NCBI RefSeq assembly: GCF_036227605.1
Contig: NZ_CP109487.1
Span: 4,655,501 to 4,719,500 of the forward strand
Source of the DNA: Streptomyces sp. NBC_01439
GTDB lineage: Bacteria > Actinomycetota > Actinomycetes > Streptomycetales > Streptomycetaceae
DNA: 64,000 bases
Reading direction: 5' to 3'
Program-made: the position numbers and the translations under genes
The notes under the pieces: model-generated
The model's input: only the letters and a program-made list of their open reading frames with translations
Database searches by the model: none
Told to the model about the DNA's origin: nothing
In this document: positions 8,428-16,954 of the stretch, piece after piece
How positions within the stretch are numbered: position 1 is the stretch's first letter
Layout of the letters: each line of letters starts with the position of its first letter

Positions 8428-9224
8428 CCTGGTCAGAACACACCGTCGTCCGTGAGGGCGTCCGCGTTTCCTGCCGTGACTGGGGAGGTTCGGGGCCGTC
8501 CGTCGTCCTGTTGCACGGGCTGGCCGGGCATGCGGGCGAATGGGACGCCGTCGCCCGGGACCTGAGCCCCCGGTACCGGGTCGTCGCCCTGGACCAGCGC
8601 GGCCACGGTGCCAGTGAGCGCCGCCCGCAGGACGTCTCGCGGGCCGCGTACGTCGCGGACACCGTCGCCGTAGTCGAACAGCTCGGTCTCCGGCAACCCG
8701 TCCTGGTGGGCCAGTCGCTGGGCGGCCACACCGCCATGCTCGCCGCCGCCGCTCACCCCGGGCTCTTCCGTGCGCTCGTCCTGGTGGAGGCCGGGCCGGG
8801 CGGGCCGAACCGTGACGTGCAGGTGGAGATCGGTGGGTGGCTCGATGCCTGGCCCAGGCCGTTCCCTTCACGGGAGGCCGCCGTCGAGTTCCTCGGCGGC
8901 GGTCCCGTCGGCGAGGGCTGGGCGGCCGGCCTGGTGGAGCGCGAGGGTGGCTGGTGGCCGCGCTTCGAGCGCGACGTGATGGTCGGGTCGCTGGCGGAGG
9001 TCGCCCAGCGGTCCTTCTGGGACGAGTGGTCGAAGGTCACCTGCCCGACCCTGGCCGTCCTCGGCCAGAACGGCATCATCCCGCCAGGAGAGGTCAGCGA
9101 CATGCTCCGGCGGCGGCCGGAGACCGTGGCCTTGAGCGTCCCCAGGACGGGACACGACGTTCATCTGGAGCGACCGGACGTCCTGCGGCGCGCACTCCGC
9201 GAGTTCCTCGCAGAGGTCACATGA
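8424..9224 (+). CDS. alpha/beta hydrolase
   Basis: This encodes 266 residues with the alpha/beta-hydrolase fold. The oxyanion motif LLHGLAGHAGEWD, the nucleophile elbow VGQSLGGH, and the C-terminal catalytic histidine in RTGHDVHLERPD are all visible. It is a soluble enzyme with unknown substrate; sequence style is close to bromoperoxidase/esterase-like members. Its start overlaps the stop of the ECF sigma gene by 4 bp, a pairing that is common for this sigma group. Confidence 0.88.
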   Translation: MTWSEHTVVREGVRVSCRDWGGSGPSVVLLHGLAGHAGEWDAVARDLSPRYRVVALDQRGHGASERRPQDVSRAAYVADTVAVVEQLGLRQPVLVGQSLGGHTAMLAAAAHPGLFRALVLVEAGPGGPNRDVQVEIGGWLDAWPRPFPSREAAVEFLGGGPVGEGWAAGLVEREGGWWPRFERDVMVGSLAEVAQRSFWDEWSKVTCPTLAVLGQNGIIPPGEVSDMLRRRPETVALSVPRTGHDVHLERPDVLRRALREFLAEVT

Positions 9225-9260
9225 TCTGCCATCGGACGGACGACGTGATCACGTTCCCAC

Positions 9261-9428
9261 TCACTGGCCGCTCTTCTCGGCGAGAGTCTGATCGACCAAG
9301 GCGTTGGCGCGGCCATGTCCCGGGCCGTGCTCGGTCTTGAGCCAGGAGACGAGCACCGTGTGCTTGGTCAGCGGGGCGGACCGGATGAGCTCCTTCCACT
9401 CGGAGATCAGGCCCGGTGCGGCAGTCGG
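9261..9428 (-). pseudogene. DUF4287-type gene fragment
   Basis: The minus strand reads LISEWKELIRSAPLTKHTVL, then VSWLKTEHGPGHGRANALV and a stop. This matches the C-terminal motif of DUF4287 proteins (a WLK...G.GRG.ANALV pattern). A stop codon lies only a few codons upstream of the matching segment and there is no start codon, so only about 55 codons of a larger gene survive. It occupies part of the 394-bp gap between the hydrolase and nuclease-NTPase genes. I see nothing else in that gap. Confidence 0.55.
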
Positions 9429-9618
9429 CTACCGATTTGCCCGGACGGTGGCCCGGCCGACTCCGGCTGGGCGGAATCCGGACCGAGTTCGACCCTCTTC
9501 ACGCTCCACGGTGGGTGAAGGCCGTGGTCAGCCGCTACTGACGCAGTGAAGGGCCTGCTTGTCAGTCACCTCACATAGAGTTATCGCTGAGCATCGAGTG
9601 CAGACCTAGCGAGGCAAC

Positions 9619-12405
9619 GTGGCTGAAGCTTCGGAGCAACCTTTAGTGGTCGATGGCAAGATTGAGTCACTGCCTTTCCATGAGCTGGTCTCATGGAGCC
9701 AGTTCGAGAAGCTGGTGTGCGAATTCGTCCAGGTGACCGAACGGTTGTCGCCCTGTCACCGGTACGGATCTCCCGGGCAGGCACAGGCCGGTATCGATAT
9801 TGCGGGGCTGTCAGAGGACGGCCACTGGTACGCCTTCCAGGTCAAGCACGTCGCCCAATTCGCTCGAGCGGACGCGAAGAAGGCCCTGGACCTCTTCCTG
9901 TGCGGCCCGAGGCCCTACGCGGCGACGCGGCTGGTCATCGTCACATCCTGCAAGACCACCCGGGCCCAGGTCCGCGATCTCGTTCACCACTACCAAACTC
10001 AGAATCCACATCTGGTGCTCGAGCTGTGGGATGCCGAGCACCTGGCATCTCGCCTACGACTCCAGCCGCGCATCGTGGCCCGGTACTTCGGTGACCACAC
10101 AGCACAACGCTTCTGCGATGCGGACGCCTTGGAGGCCTTCTACAAGACTGGAGGCAGCGACGACGTCGGCTGTCTCGTACATGACGCCGACCCGATCAGC
10201 CTGGAAGTCCACGAGGCCATCTCAGTCGATGAGGGGGCGTGCCCAGACGAACCTGTTCTGCCGACGTACTTCCGAAGGCCCTTCGACGAAGAACTCGATG
10301 CCGTCGTCGAGAAGGCACTCGCCGGGGTCAGTGGGCTGAAAGTCCTTCTCGCTGATTCTTCGACGGGAAAGACTCGCGCGGCTTGGGAAGCCATCCAGCG
10401 CCTGGGAAGAGACTGGCGGCTGTGGCATCCGGCCGACCAGGAAGATCTACTGGCCTCACTCGGCTCAGTAAAGCCACGTACGGTCGTGTGGCTCAATGAG
10501 ATCGATCGCTATCTGCTCTGCGGCGACTCTCAGCGAGATGAACACGTAGCCGCTCGACTCACAGAGCTGCTGCGCGATCCGCGCCGGACCCCAGTTCTGG
10601 TCCTGGGGACAGCCTGGCATGTCCACTGGAACACCATGACCACCCTTTCTGGAGGCGAGCGTGCGAAAACACACGCCTTGCTAACCAAGTGCGCCATCCC
10701 GGTCCCGGAGCGGTTCAGCGACGACGAGATGGCTGCTCTTCTCGACATGGACCGGCCCGCCGACCCCAGAATGCTGAAGGCTGCTCGCGAGGCCGAGGAC
10801 GGCCACGTCATCCAGTTCCTCGCAGGCGGGCCGGCACAGTTGGAACGCTATGCAAACGGATCCCCGACCGCTCAGGCCGTCCTCCATGCCGCCATGGACG
10901 CGCGGCGGCTTGGCCACGGTATGGACCTACCTCATTCGTTCCTCCATGACGCGGCCACCAGCTACCTCACCGCCCTGCAGCGGGATCTAGCGGAAACCGA
11001 TTGGTTCTCACGCGCTCTGCAATACCTGTCAGCTCCGTGTCGCGGGGTTCGTGGACCACTGGCATCGGTCCCGGGCTTCTCCGCGACCGGAACGGTGAAT
11101 CCCGGCAGCTACCGGCTGGCGGACTACGTTGAGCTGCACGGCCGTCGGCACCGGAAACTCATCTGTCCTGAAGACGGATTCTGGGATGCAGCGGCGGAGC
11201 ACGCTGCCAGTGCCAGAGACAGAGTCTCCCTTTCGCGAGCTGCACTTGAGCGGGGCAGGGTGGCCCGGGCGGAAACACTCGCGTTGGCGGCAGCACAGTA
11301 CGGAGACGGCGCCGCCCTGTCCCATCTGGCAAGATGGATCAAAGAAAATCGCAAAGACGAAGACCCTCACGTCTACTACGAACTGGCGGCCGAACTGGGG
11401 GATGGTGACGCGCAGGTCACCCTTGCTTTCCGCGCAGAGAACGACGGGCAGCTCGAGAAGGCGGAACGCTGGTACCGAAAGGCTATTGATCGGGACAGCC
11501 GCCGATGGGATGCCATCGTTGGCCTGGCTTCCGTCTCATCTCAACGCGGAGACGCCACACGTGCCATCGAGCTGTACAACCAAGCACTCAGCTCCGGCTT
11601 CTTCGGAGCTCGGGCGGTCGAGTACCAAGCACGCTGGCTTGCTGGTCGCGGCCAGCATGCTCTCGCATTGCTCCTGACGAAGTTCTCCTTCAACTCCGGG
11701 AACACCGGCGCCTATACGGGCTTGGCCTGGACCTACATGTACAAAGATAGGTCCCGGGCTATCGAGGTGTTCAAGCACGCCATGGCCGAAGGGGACGCAA
11801 ATGCGCCGATGGAGCTGTCCTGGGCCCTCGAGCAAGAAGGAGAAAGCGATGAAGCAGATCGATTCTGCGAAATTGCCGTTCACCTTGGCGAGACGAATGC
11901 GCTCCGCGGCCTGGGCATGATCCGTCGCAGCAAAGGTGCCCATCACGCTGCGGCCGCCCTCTTCTGGAGAGCCTACAATCTGGGTCTGACATACGTGCTG
12001 CTCGAGCTAGCCAGTCTACGTGAAGAGGAGGGCCGACTGAAACAAGCCGAAAGGCTTTACTGGCGGGCCCTCGACGAGGGGCAGTCCAGCGCCGCTTGTG
12101 AGCTCGTACGAATATTGGAGACCAGGGGAAGAACACTGCAGGCCGAACGCCTCGCAGGAGGGTCTAAGGACCTCCTCGCCGCCTTGGCGAAAGCCCGAGC
12201 GGCCCGAGGTGAGCATGAAGCTGCCGAACAGCTACTCCTCACACTTATTGCGCAAGGAAATCCGGATCTGCTTGTGAATTTGGCGAACATCCGAAAGCAG
12301 CGGGGGGATCAGGCAGGGGCGGAAAAAATGCTGCGGCAGGCGCAGGAAGCCGGCGTCCCCTATGCGACGCAGCGGCTGGCGACGCTACTGGACGACAACG
12401 AGTAA
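9619..12405 (+). CDS. nuclease-NTPase-TPR protein, candidate STAND-type defence protein
   Basis: This encodes 928 residues. Residues about 20-160 form a PD-(D/E)xK restriction-endonuclease-like domain with E30, D60 (AGIDIAG) and Q74-V-K76 (YAFQVKH), the Mrr-like arrangement. Residues about 215-450 carry a P-loop NTPase: Walker A ADSSTGKT (245-252) and a Walker B-like strand TVVWLNEID (288-296). Residues about 540-925 are TPR/Sel1-like helical repeats. Nuclease, STAND-like ATPase and repeat sensor are the layout of Avs-type anti-phage proteins, in which the repeats sense a phage protein and activate the nuclease. That function is inference. The GTG at 9619 has GAGG just upstream. Base composition is slightly lower in GC than the neighbours. 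It lies between two tRNA-derived repeats, which suggests horizontal acquisition. Confidence 0.85.
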   Translation: MAEASEQPLVVDGKIESLPFHELVSWSQFEKLVCEFVQVTERLSPCHRYGSPGQAQAGIDIAGLSEDGHWYAFQVKHVAQFARADAKKALDLFLCGPRPYAATRLVIVTSCKTTRAQVRDLVHHYQTQNPHLVLELWDAEHLASRLRLQPRIVARYFGDHTAQRFCDADALEAFYKTGGSDDVGCLVHDADPISLEVHEAISVDEGACPDEPVLPTYFRRPFDEELDAVVEKALAGVSGLKVLLADSSTGKTRAAWEAIQRLGRDWRLWHPADQEDLLASLGSVKPRTVVWLNEIDRYLLCGDSQRDEHVAARLTELLRDPRRTPVLVLGTAWHVHWNTMTTLSGGERAKTHALLTKCAIPVPERFSDDEMAALLDMDRPADPRMLKAAREAEDGHVIQFLAGGPAQLERYANGSPTAQAVLHAAMDARRLGHGMDLPHSFLHDAATSYLTALQRDLAETDWFSRALQYLSAPCRGVRGPLASVPGFSATGTVNPGSYRLADYVELHGRRHRKLICPEDGFWDAAAEHAASARDRVSLSRAALERGRVARAETLALAAAQYGDGAALSHLARWIKENRKDEDPHVYYELAAELGDGDAQVTLAFRAENDGQLEKAERWYRKAIDRDSRRWDAIVGLASVSSQRGDATRAIELYNQALSSGFFGARAVEYQARWLAGRGQHALALLLTKFSFNSGNTGAYTGLAWTYMYKDRSRAIEVFKHAMAEGDANAPMELSWALEQEGESDEADRFCEIAVHLGETNALRGLGMIRRSKGAHHAAAALFWRAYNLGLTYVLLELASLREEEGRLKQAERLYWRALDEGQSSAACELVRILETRGRTLQAERLAGGSKDLLAALAKARAARGEHEAAEQLLLTLIAQGNPDLLVNLANIRKQRGDQAGAEKMLRQAQEAGVPYATQRLATLLDDNE

Positions 12406-12463
12406 CCGCTGCAGAGCGGCAGAGCGCTACCTCATGCGAGTTCGACCACGTGAGCCCGATTAC

Positions 12464-12546
12464 GTCGGTGATTCCCAAGCTTGTAGCGCGGGTTCGATTC
12501 CCGTCACCCGCTCCGCAACAAAGCCCCAGGTCAGCGACCTGGGGCT
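12464..12546 (+). repeat. attachment-site-like copy B: tRNA-Gly(CCC) 3' half plus terminator
   Basis: ATTCCCAAGCTTGTAGCGCG followed by GGTTCGATTCCCGTCACCCG and CTCC is the anticodon-loop-to-acceptor half of a tRNA-Gly with anticodon CCC. It is better preserved than copy A. It is followed by the same hairpin (AGCCCCAGGTCAGCGACCTG then GGGCT). No D-arm or 5' acceptor half lies upstream, so this is not a functional tRNA gene. Copies A and B, 5.4 kb apart in direct orientation, bracket the sigma factor, hydrolase and nuclease-NTPase genes. Confidence 0.75.
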
Positions 12547-12640
12547 CTGTGTGGCCTAGACCTCTCCGGGCCCGCGCCCGGCACGCGGTAGCGAGGGCTG
12601 ACGGCCACTCCCGAACCAACGTCGTGATGGACCTGATTGG

Positions 12641-13117
12641 TCAGGCGTGCTCGTCCGACGGCCGCCGGGCAGGCTGGACCGACCAGCTCGGCGGTTCGTC
12701 GTTGCCCGAGTCCTCGTCGTGCTTCGCATCGGCGGCCGTCGCATGGATCTTGCCCGGCGCGTGGTGGACCGGCGCGTATACGGCGTAGAGCTGCAGGGGC
12801 TCGTCACCGATGTTGGTGACGTTGTGCCACGTGCCGGCGGGCACGAAGATCGCCCAGCCGTCCTCGACCTCCCGGTCGAAGTCGAGTCGGTCCTTCGTGC
12901 TGCCCATCTGGACTCGGCCCCGGCCCGCGTCGAGCCGTAGGAACTGGTCAGTCTCCGGGTGGGCTTCCAAACCGATGTCCTCGCCCACCGGGATCGACAT
13001 GAGGGTCAGTTGAAGGTGCTTCCCGGACCAGGCGACCGCGCGATGGTTCGTGTTCTTGAGCGTCGCCTGCTCGAGGTCGAAGCTCTGCGGTTCCGGCCCG
13101 ATGTCCTTGATGGTCAT
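12641..13117 (-). CDS. cupin domain protein
   Basis: This encodes 158 residues. A single cupin barrel at about 25-125 shows the two motifs GLEAHPETDQFLRLDAGRG and GTWHNVTNIGDEPLQLYAVY, with histidine and glutamate-type ligands for a divalent metal. The C-terminal 30 residues are a polar tail. It resembles small mannose-6-phosphate-isomerase-like cupins of unknown substrate. The ATG at 13117 follows GGAGAG with close spacing. It stands alone just beyond the attachment-like repeat. Confidence 0.85.
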   Translation of the reverse strand: MTIKDIGPEPQSFDLEQATLKNTNHRAVAWSGKHLQLTLMSIPVGEDIGLEAHPETDQFLRLDAGRGRVQMGSTKDRLDFDREVEDGWAIFVPAGTWHNVTNIGDEPLQLYAVYAPVHHAPGKIHATAADAKHDEDSGNDEPPSWSVQPARRPSDEHA

Positions 13118-13394
13118 GCTTCTCTCCCGGTCAACGAAGTTGGTACGCGGTGCGCGGCACTCGGTCGCAGTCTTGCCTCAGCCCAGCTCAACCATTCCAG
13201 ATCTCCGGGCTCTTCTGGCCACAAGCGCGCGAGCACCTACCGCCCGAACGGACGCGTCCCGTTGCCACGTTCCGGCGTGCGGCCGGTCGTGCAGCGAACG
13301 TCACCACCGACAGGAAGTACGGAGGCCCGCCTCGGTGGCGGCGAGGAGATGCGGCGCAACCCGGGCCGGCGCGGCGCTCATGCGACTTCGGTCC

Positions 13395-13415
13395 CCCCAG
13401 GTCAGCGACCTGGGG
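13395..13415. terminator. third copy of the CCCCAGGTCAGCGACCTGGGG hairpin
   Basis: The hairpin at 13395-13415 has the same stem and loop as the ones following tRNA-like copies A and B. The tRNA part is not recognisable here. It lies 19 bp from the 3' end of the minus-strand TetR gene. The rest of the 316-bp gap 13118-13433 shows no gene. Confidence 0.6.
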
Positions 13416-13433
13416 CTGCGTCGTTGTCCGGCG

Positions 13434-14048
13434 TCAGCGCGCAGTGGTCAGCGCACGCTCCAGTACGTCGAACGCGCCGTGCAGACGCGATCGGTGATCG
13501 TCCGCCACGTCGACCGCACGCTCGCCCGCGAGGAGGCGTTGGGCCGTGGTGACGTAGACGGCTCGGTACGCGGCCACGGTCAGTGCGGCCGCGAGGCGGG
13601 GGTCGGGGCCTCCGTCGGGGGTGGTCTCGGCCATCGCGGCCGCCAGTGCCTGCTCCACCTCCTCGACGCCTTCGCGCGCCCGCGCCCGCAGGGCGGGCGA
13701 GTCCAGCACGATGCGCCAGAAGTGCGGGAAGCCGTCGCCCACCGCCGCCAGCGGATGGCGCCGGTCCAGGAGTTGGAGGAGCAGAACCCGCAGGGCGGCC
13801 AGCGGGGACTCGCCGGCCGGGCGGTCCCGTACCGCAGCCGTGAAGAGCTCGACGGCTTCGGGGATCCGGTCCAGGAAGAGGTCTTCCTTGCGGGGGAAGT
13901 GGTTGAAGACCGTCATCGTGGAGACATGAGCGGCCTTGGCGACCTCGGCCACGGTCACCTGGTCGAAGCCGCGCGCCGCGAACAGCAGCGTCGCCTCGTC
14001 GGAGATGCGTTGCCGCGTCTCGCGCTTCTTGCGCTCGCGCAGCGTCAT
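13434..14048 (-). CDS. TetR family transcriptional repressor
   Basis: This encodes 204 residues. The N-terminal HTH is typical: KRETRQRISDEATLLFAARG, then FDQVTVAEVAKAAHVSTMTV with the recognition helix, followed by FNHFPRKEDLF. The C-terminal ligand-binding part (80-200) is helical. I chose ATG 14048, just ahead of the HTH; a GTG at 14111 would place the start inside the operator-like sequence. It diverges from the FAD monooxygenase gene, which it most likely represses until a substrate binds. Confidence 0.88.
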   Translation of the reverse strand: MTLRERKKRETRQRISDEATLLFAARGFDQVTVAEVAKAAHVSTMTVFNHFPRKEDLFLDRIPEAVELFTAAVRDRPAGESPLAALRVLLLQLLDRRHPLAAVGDGFPHFWRIVLDSPALRARAREGVEEVEQALAAAMAETTPDGGPDPRLAAALTVAAYRAVYVTTAQRLLAGERAVDVADDHRSRLHGAFDVLERALTTAR

Positions 14049-14108
14049 CGCCCCTTCGGCTCCACGCCTTCCGGAGCCGTGCCTCTCAGTTTCCTCGTTC
14101 ACAGATGA

Positions 14109-14144
14109 CACTATAGCGACTCCAAAGTTTTAGTGACTATAGTG
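14109..14144. promoter_or_regulatory. inverted repeat CACTATAG...CTATAGTG, likely TetR operator
   Basis: CACTATAG (14109-14116) is the exact reverse complement of CTATAGTG (14137-14144). They lie in the divergent promoter region between the TetR and monooxygenase genes, the second half-site ending 6 bp before the monooxygenase ATG. The position fits an operator blocking both promoters. Confidence 0.65.
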
Positions 14145-14150
14145 AAATCC

Positions 14151-15812
14151 ATGAACTCCAACTCCAACTCCATGAGCTCGGACTTTGACGTAGTCGTGGC
14201 CGGAGGCGGCCCGGTCGGAATGATGCTGGCCTGCGAGCTCCGACTCGGTGGCGCAAGCGTGGTGGTCGTCGAGCGGCGCACCGAAGTGGATCAGACCATC
14301 AAGGCGGGGGCGATCAACACACCGACCGCCGAGGCCTTCTACCGGCGCGGAATGCTGCCCGCGCTGGCCGAGGTGCAGCAGCGCTCCATGGAACGGTTCC
14401 GGGCGTTCGTACGCGAACAAGAGGGGACGCAGGCGGATGGACGGCCTCTGCGCGTGCCCCCCAAGTTCGCCGGGCACTTCGCCGGGATCATGCTGCGCGG
14501 GGAACTGCTCGACGCGATGGACCCGGACTTCACGAACGCCGGTCCCGCCGGGGACGTCGGCCTCGTACCGCAACAGGAAGTCGAGCGGCTGCTCTCCGAG
14601 CAGGCCCGACGACTCGGCGTCGAGCTGCGCAACGGCACGGAGCTGGCGGGATTCGACGAGGACGACGACGGAATCGAGATCCGCGCGATCCGGGTGGCCG
14701 ACGGATCGGCCGACGTCATGCGCGCGGGCTGGCTCGTGGGCTGCGACGGCGGCCGCAGCACGGTCCGCAAGCTCGCCGGGTTCGCGTTCCCCGGTACGGA
14801 TCCGCAGATCACCGGTCACCAGGCGCTCGTCGAGATGACCGGGTCCAAAGCCCTCCGGCCCGGCTGGCACCACACGGACACCGGGACGTACGTGCACGGG
14901 CCCATGCCCGGTCGCATCCTCACGGTCGAGTTCGACGGGCCGCCGGCCGACCGGGACGCGGCCGTCACCGCGCAGGAGTTGCAGGCGAGCCTGCGGCGCG
15001 TCTCCGGAGCGGAGGTCACGATCACCGGGGTGCGCACCGCCACCCGCTTCACCGACAACGCGCGCCAAGCGGCCGACTACCGGGCGGGTCGGGTCCTCCT
15101 CGCAGGCGACGCCGCGCACGTCCACTCCCCGTTCGGCGGCCAGGGGCTGAACCTCGGCATCGGGGACGCGATGAACCTCGGTTGGAAACTCGCCGCCGTC
15201 GTACGCGGCCGGGCACCGGAAGAGCTGCTGGACACGTACACGGCCGAACGGCATCCGATCGGGGCATGGGTACTCGAATGGACCCGGGCGCAGATCGCGC
15301 TGATGCGGCCGGAACCCCAGGCCCGCGCCCTGCGCGGCGTCGTCGCCGAGTTGACCGAGTCCGTCGCCGGCACCACCTACTTCGCCAAGAAGATCTCCGG
15401 CGTTCGGCAGCGGTACGACCTTCCCGGCAGCCATCCGCTCGTCGGCCGCAGCGCCCCGGACCTCGAACTCGCCGACGGAACGCGCCTCGCGGACCTGCTC
15501 CACGACGGGCGCGCCCTGCTGCTCGATCTCGCCGACGACGCGGGGCTCCGGTCGCACGCCGAGGGGTACGGCGAGCGGGTGCGCGTCACCACCGTCGCCT
15601 GCCCCGGCAGACCGGAGCTGGCCGGCCTCCTCGTACGCCCGGACGGAATCGTTGCCTGGGCGTCCGACGCCGGGGACGCGCCCGACACGGGGGACGCGGC
15701 CGTCACCGCGGATCCGGCGGTCACCGGGGACACGCTGACCGACGCCCTCCACCGGTGGTTCGGAACGCCGGGCCGTGCTGCGCGAATGAGCAAACCGGCC
15801 GCGGCCCGTTGA
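14151..15812 (+). CDS. FAD-dependent aromatic monooxygenase
   Basis: This encodes 553 residues. It has the flavoprotein monooxygenase signature of the phenol/polyketide hydroxylase group (RdmE/PgaE-like): dinucleotide-binding GGGPVGMMLACELRLGGASV, the DG motif GWLVGCDGGRSTVRKLAG, and the GD motif RVLLAGDAAHVHSPFGGQGL. A C-terminal thioredoxin-like domain (about 400-550) is typical of this group. It hydroxylates aromatic substrates using NAD(P)H and oxygen. It could modify xenobiotics or a metabolite. The TetR neighbour suggests substrate-inducible expression, so it is probably separate from the lipid cluster. ATG 14151 was preferred over GTG 14133, which lies within the operator. Confidence 0.9.
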   Translation: MNSNSNSMSSDFDVVVAGGGPVGMMLACELRLGGASVVVVERRTEVDQTIKAGAINTPTAEAFYRRGMLPALAEVQQRSMERFRAFVREQEGTQADGRPLRVPPKFAGHFAGIMLRGELLDAMDPDFTNAGPAGDVGLVPQQEVERLLSEQARRLGVELRNGTELAGFDEDDDGIEIRAIRVADGSADVMRAGWLVGCDGGRSTVRKLAGFAFPGTDPQITGHQALVEMTGSKALRPGWHHTDTGTYVHGPMPGRILTVEFDGPPADRDAAVTAQELQASLRRVSGAEVTITGVRTATRFTDNARQAADYRAGRVLLAGDAAHVHSPFGGQGLNLGIGDAMNLGWKLAAVVRGRAPEELLDTYTAERHPIGAWVLEWTRAQIALMRPEPQARALRGVVAELTESVAGTTYFAKKISGVRQRYDLPGSHPLVGRSAPDLELADGTRLADLLHDGRALLLDLADDAGLRSHAEGYGERVRVTTVACPGRPELAGLLVRPDGIVAWASDAGDAPDTGDAAVTADPAVTGDTLTDALHRWFGTPGRAARMSKPAAAR

Positions 15813-15947
15813 CGTCGACCGCACCGGCCAGCAGCACGCCCACCAGCGAACGGGACGGCTGACCGGCGGCCACGATCGTCCTCCGCGCCAGCGGCGAGGC
15901 CCACCTCGATACCGAGGTCGATGACCTCTCCGGCACGGGCCGGGTCG

Positions 15948-16844
15948 TTAGCGGGCGTACTCCTCGGAGAGGAAGCGCATCGTCTGGTCGATGAAGATCC
16001 GCATCTCGCGCGAGAGGGTCTTGCCGCGGCGCCAGGCGATCTGGGTGTGCACCTCGAAGGGGATCGGCCACGGGAGGGGGACCAGGGTGCCGGCGTCGAT
16101 GGAGTCGGCCACCGTGGCCGTGGGGAGGAGGCTGATGCCGAGGCCCGCGGCCACGCCTCGTTTGATGGACTCGATCGTGCCGAACTCCAGGAAGGGCAGC
16201 GCCTCTCCGGTGCCGGCGTTCAGTTCCGCCTCGAACAGCTCGCGGTAGGCGCAGCCGGCTTCGGCGGAGATGACCTGGACGCCGCTGAGGTCCTCCGTGG
16301 TCACCTTCTCCGCCCGGGTCAGCGGGTGGCCCGGGGCGGCGACGACCGTCAGGGGTTCGGAGCCGAGGATCTCGGTTTGGACGCCCGGATGGCGCGTCTC
16401 GGCCTCCATGAGGAAGCCCAGGTCGAACAGGCCTTGGCGCAGGGCGTGGCAGGTCTCTGCGCAGAGGCTGGGGCGCAGCACGATCTGGAGCGCCGGATGG
16501 CGGTGGTGGAAGAACTCCAGGAGCGTCGGCATGCGGTAGGAGGTGATGCTCTCCATGGAGCCGACGGTAAGCACCCCGGCGGGCGAGTCGGAGCCCAGCG
16601 CGGCGCCCCGTGCCTCGCCCGCGAGCGCGAGCATCTGCTCGGCGTAGGGCAGGAGCCGCCGGCCGGCCGCGGTGAGTTCGACCCGGCCCCCGAGGCGGTC
16701 GAAAAGGCCCACCTCGAGCGATTCCTCAAGGCTCTTGATGTGCGCCGTGACACTGGATTGCGCGTACTTCAGTTCAATCGCCGCGCGGGTGAAGCTGAGC
16801 AGCGTCGCCACCTTGTGGAACGTCGCCAACTGTCGAATGTCCAT
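15948..16844 (-). CDS. LysR family transcriptional regulator
   Basis: This encodes 298 residues. The winged HTH at 1-60 (MDIRQLATFHKVATLLSFTR, then ELKYAQSSVTAHIKSLEESL) and the LysR substrate-binding domain at 90-295 are clear. ATG 16844 follows GGAGGGGAC. It is followed on the same strand, upstream, by the TrmB/LuxR-type regulator gene. It may control the neighbouring cluster or a nearby enzyme gene; the target is not evident. Confidence 0.9.
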   Translation of the reverse strand: MDIRQLATFHKVATLLSFTRAAIELKYAQSSVTAHIKSLEESLEVGLFDRLGGRVELTAAGRRLLPYAEQMLALAGEARGAALGSDSPAGVLTVGSMESITSYRMPTLLEFFHHRHPALQIVLRPSLCAETCHALRQGLFDLGFLMEAETRHPGVQTEILGSEPLTVVAAPGHPLTRAEKVTTEDLSGVQVISAEAGCAYRELFEAELNAGTGEALPFLEFGTIESIKRGVAAGLGISLLPTATVADSIDAGTLVPLPWPIPFEVHTQIAWRRGKTLSREMRIFIDQTMRFLSEEYAR

Positions 16845-16954
16845 GTCCCCTCCACGGTCCGGTTCTCGTCGAACTTGAAGCGCGAACACCAGGGAATCAG
16901 CAGGGGGGAACCGGGGGCCAGAACGACCGCCTGTCAATTTGAGGACAGAGCCCG

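Noticed and set aside
12464..12517. Complete tRNA-Gly gene
   Set aside because: Only the anticodon-to-acceptor half is present. No 5' acceptor strand or D-arm can be found upstream.
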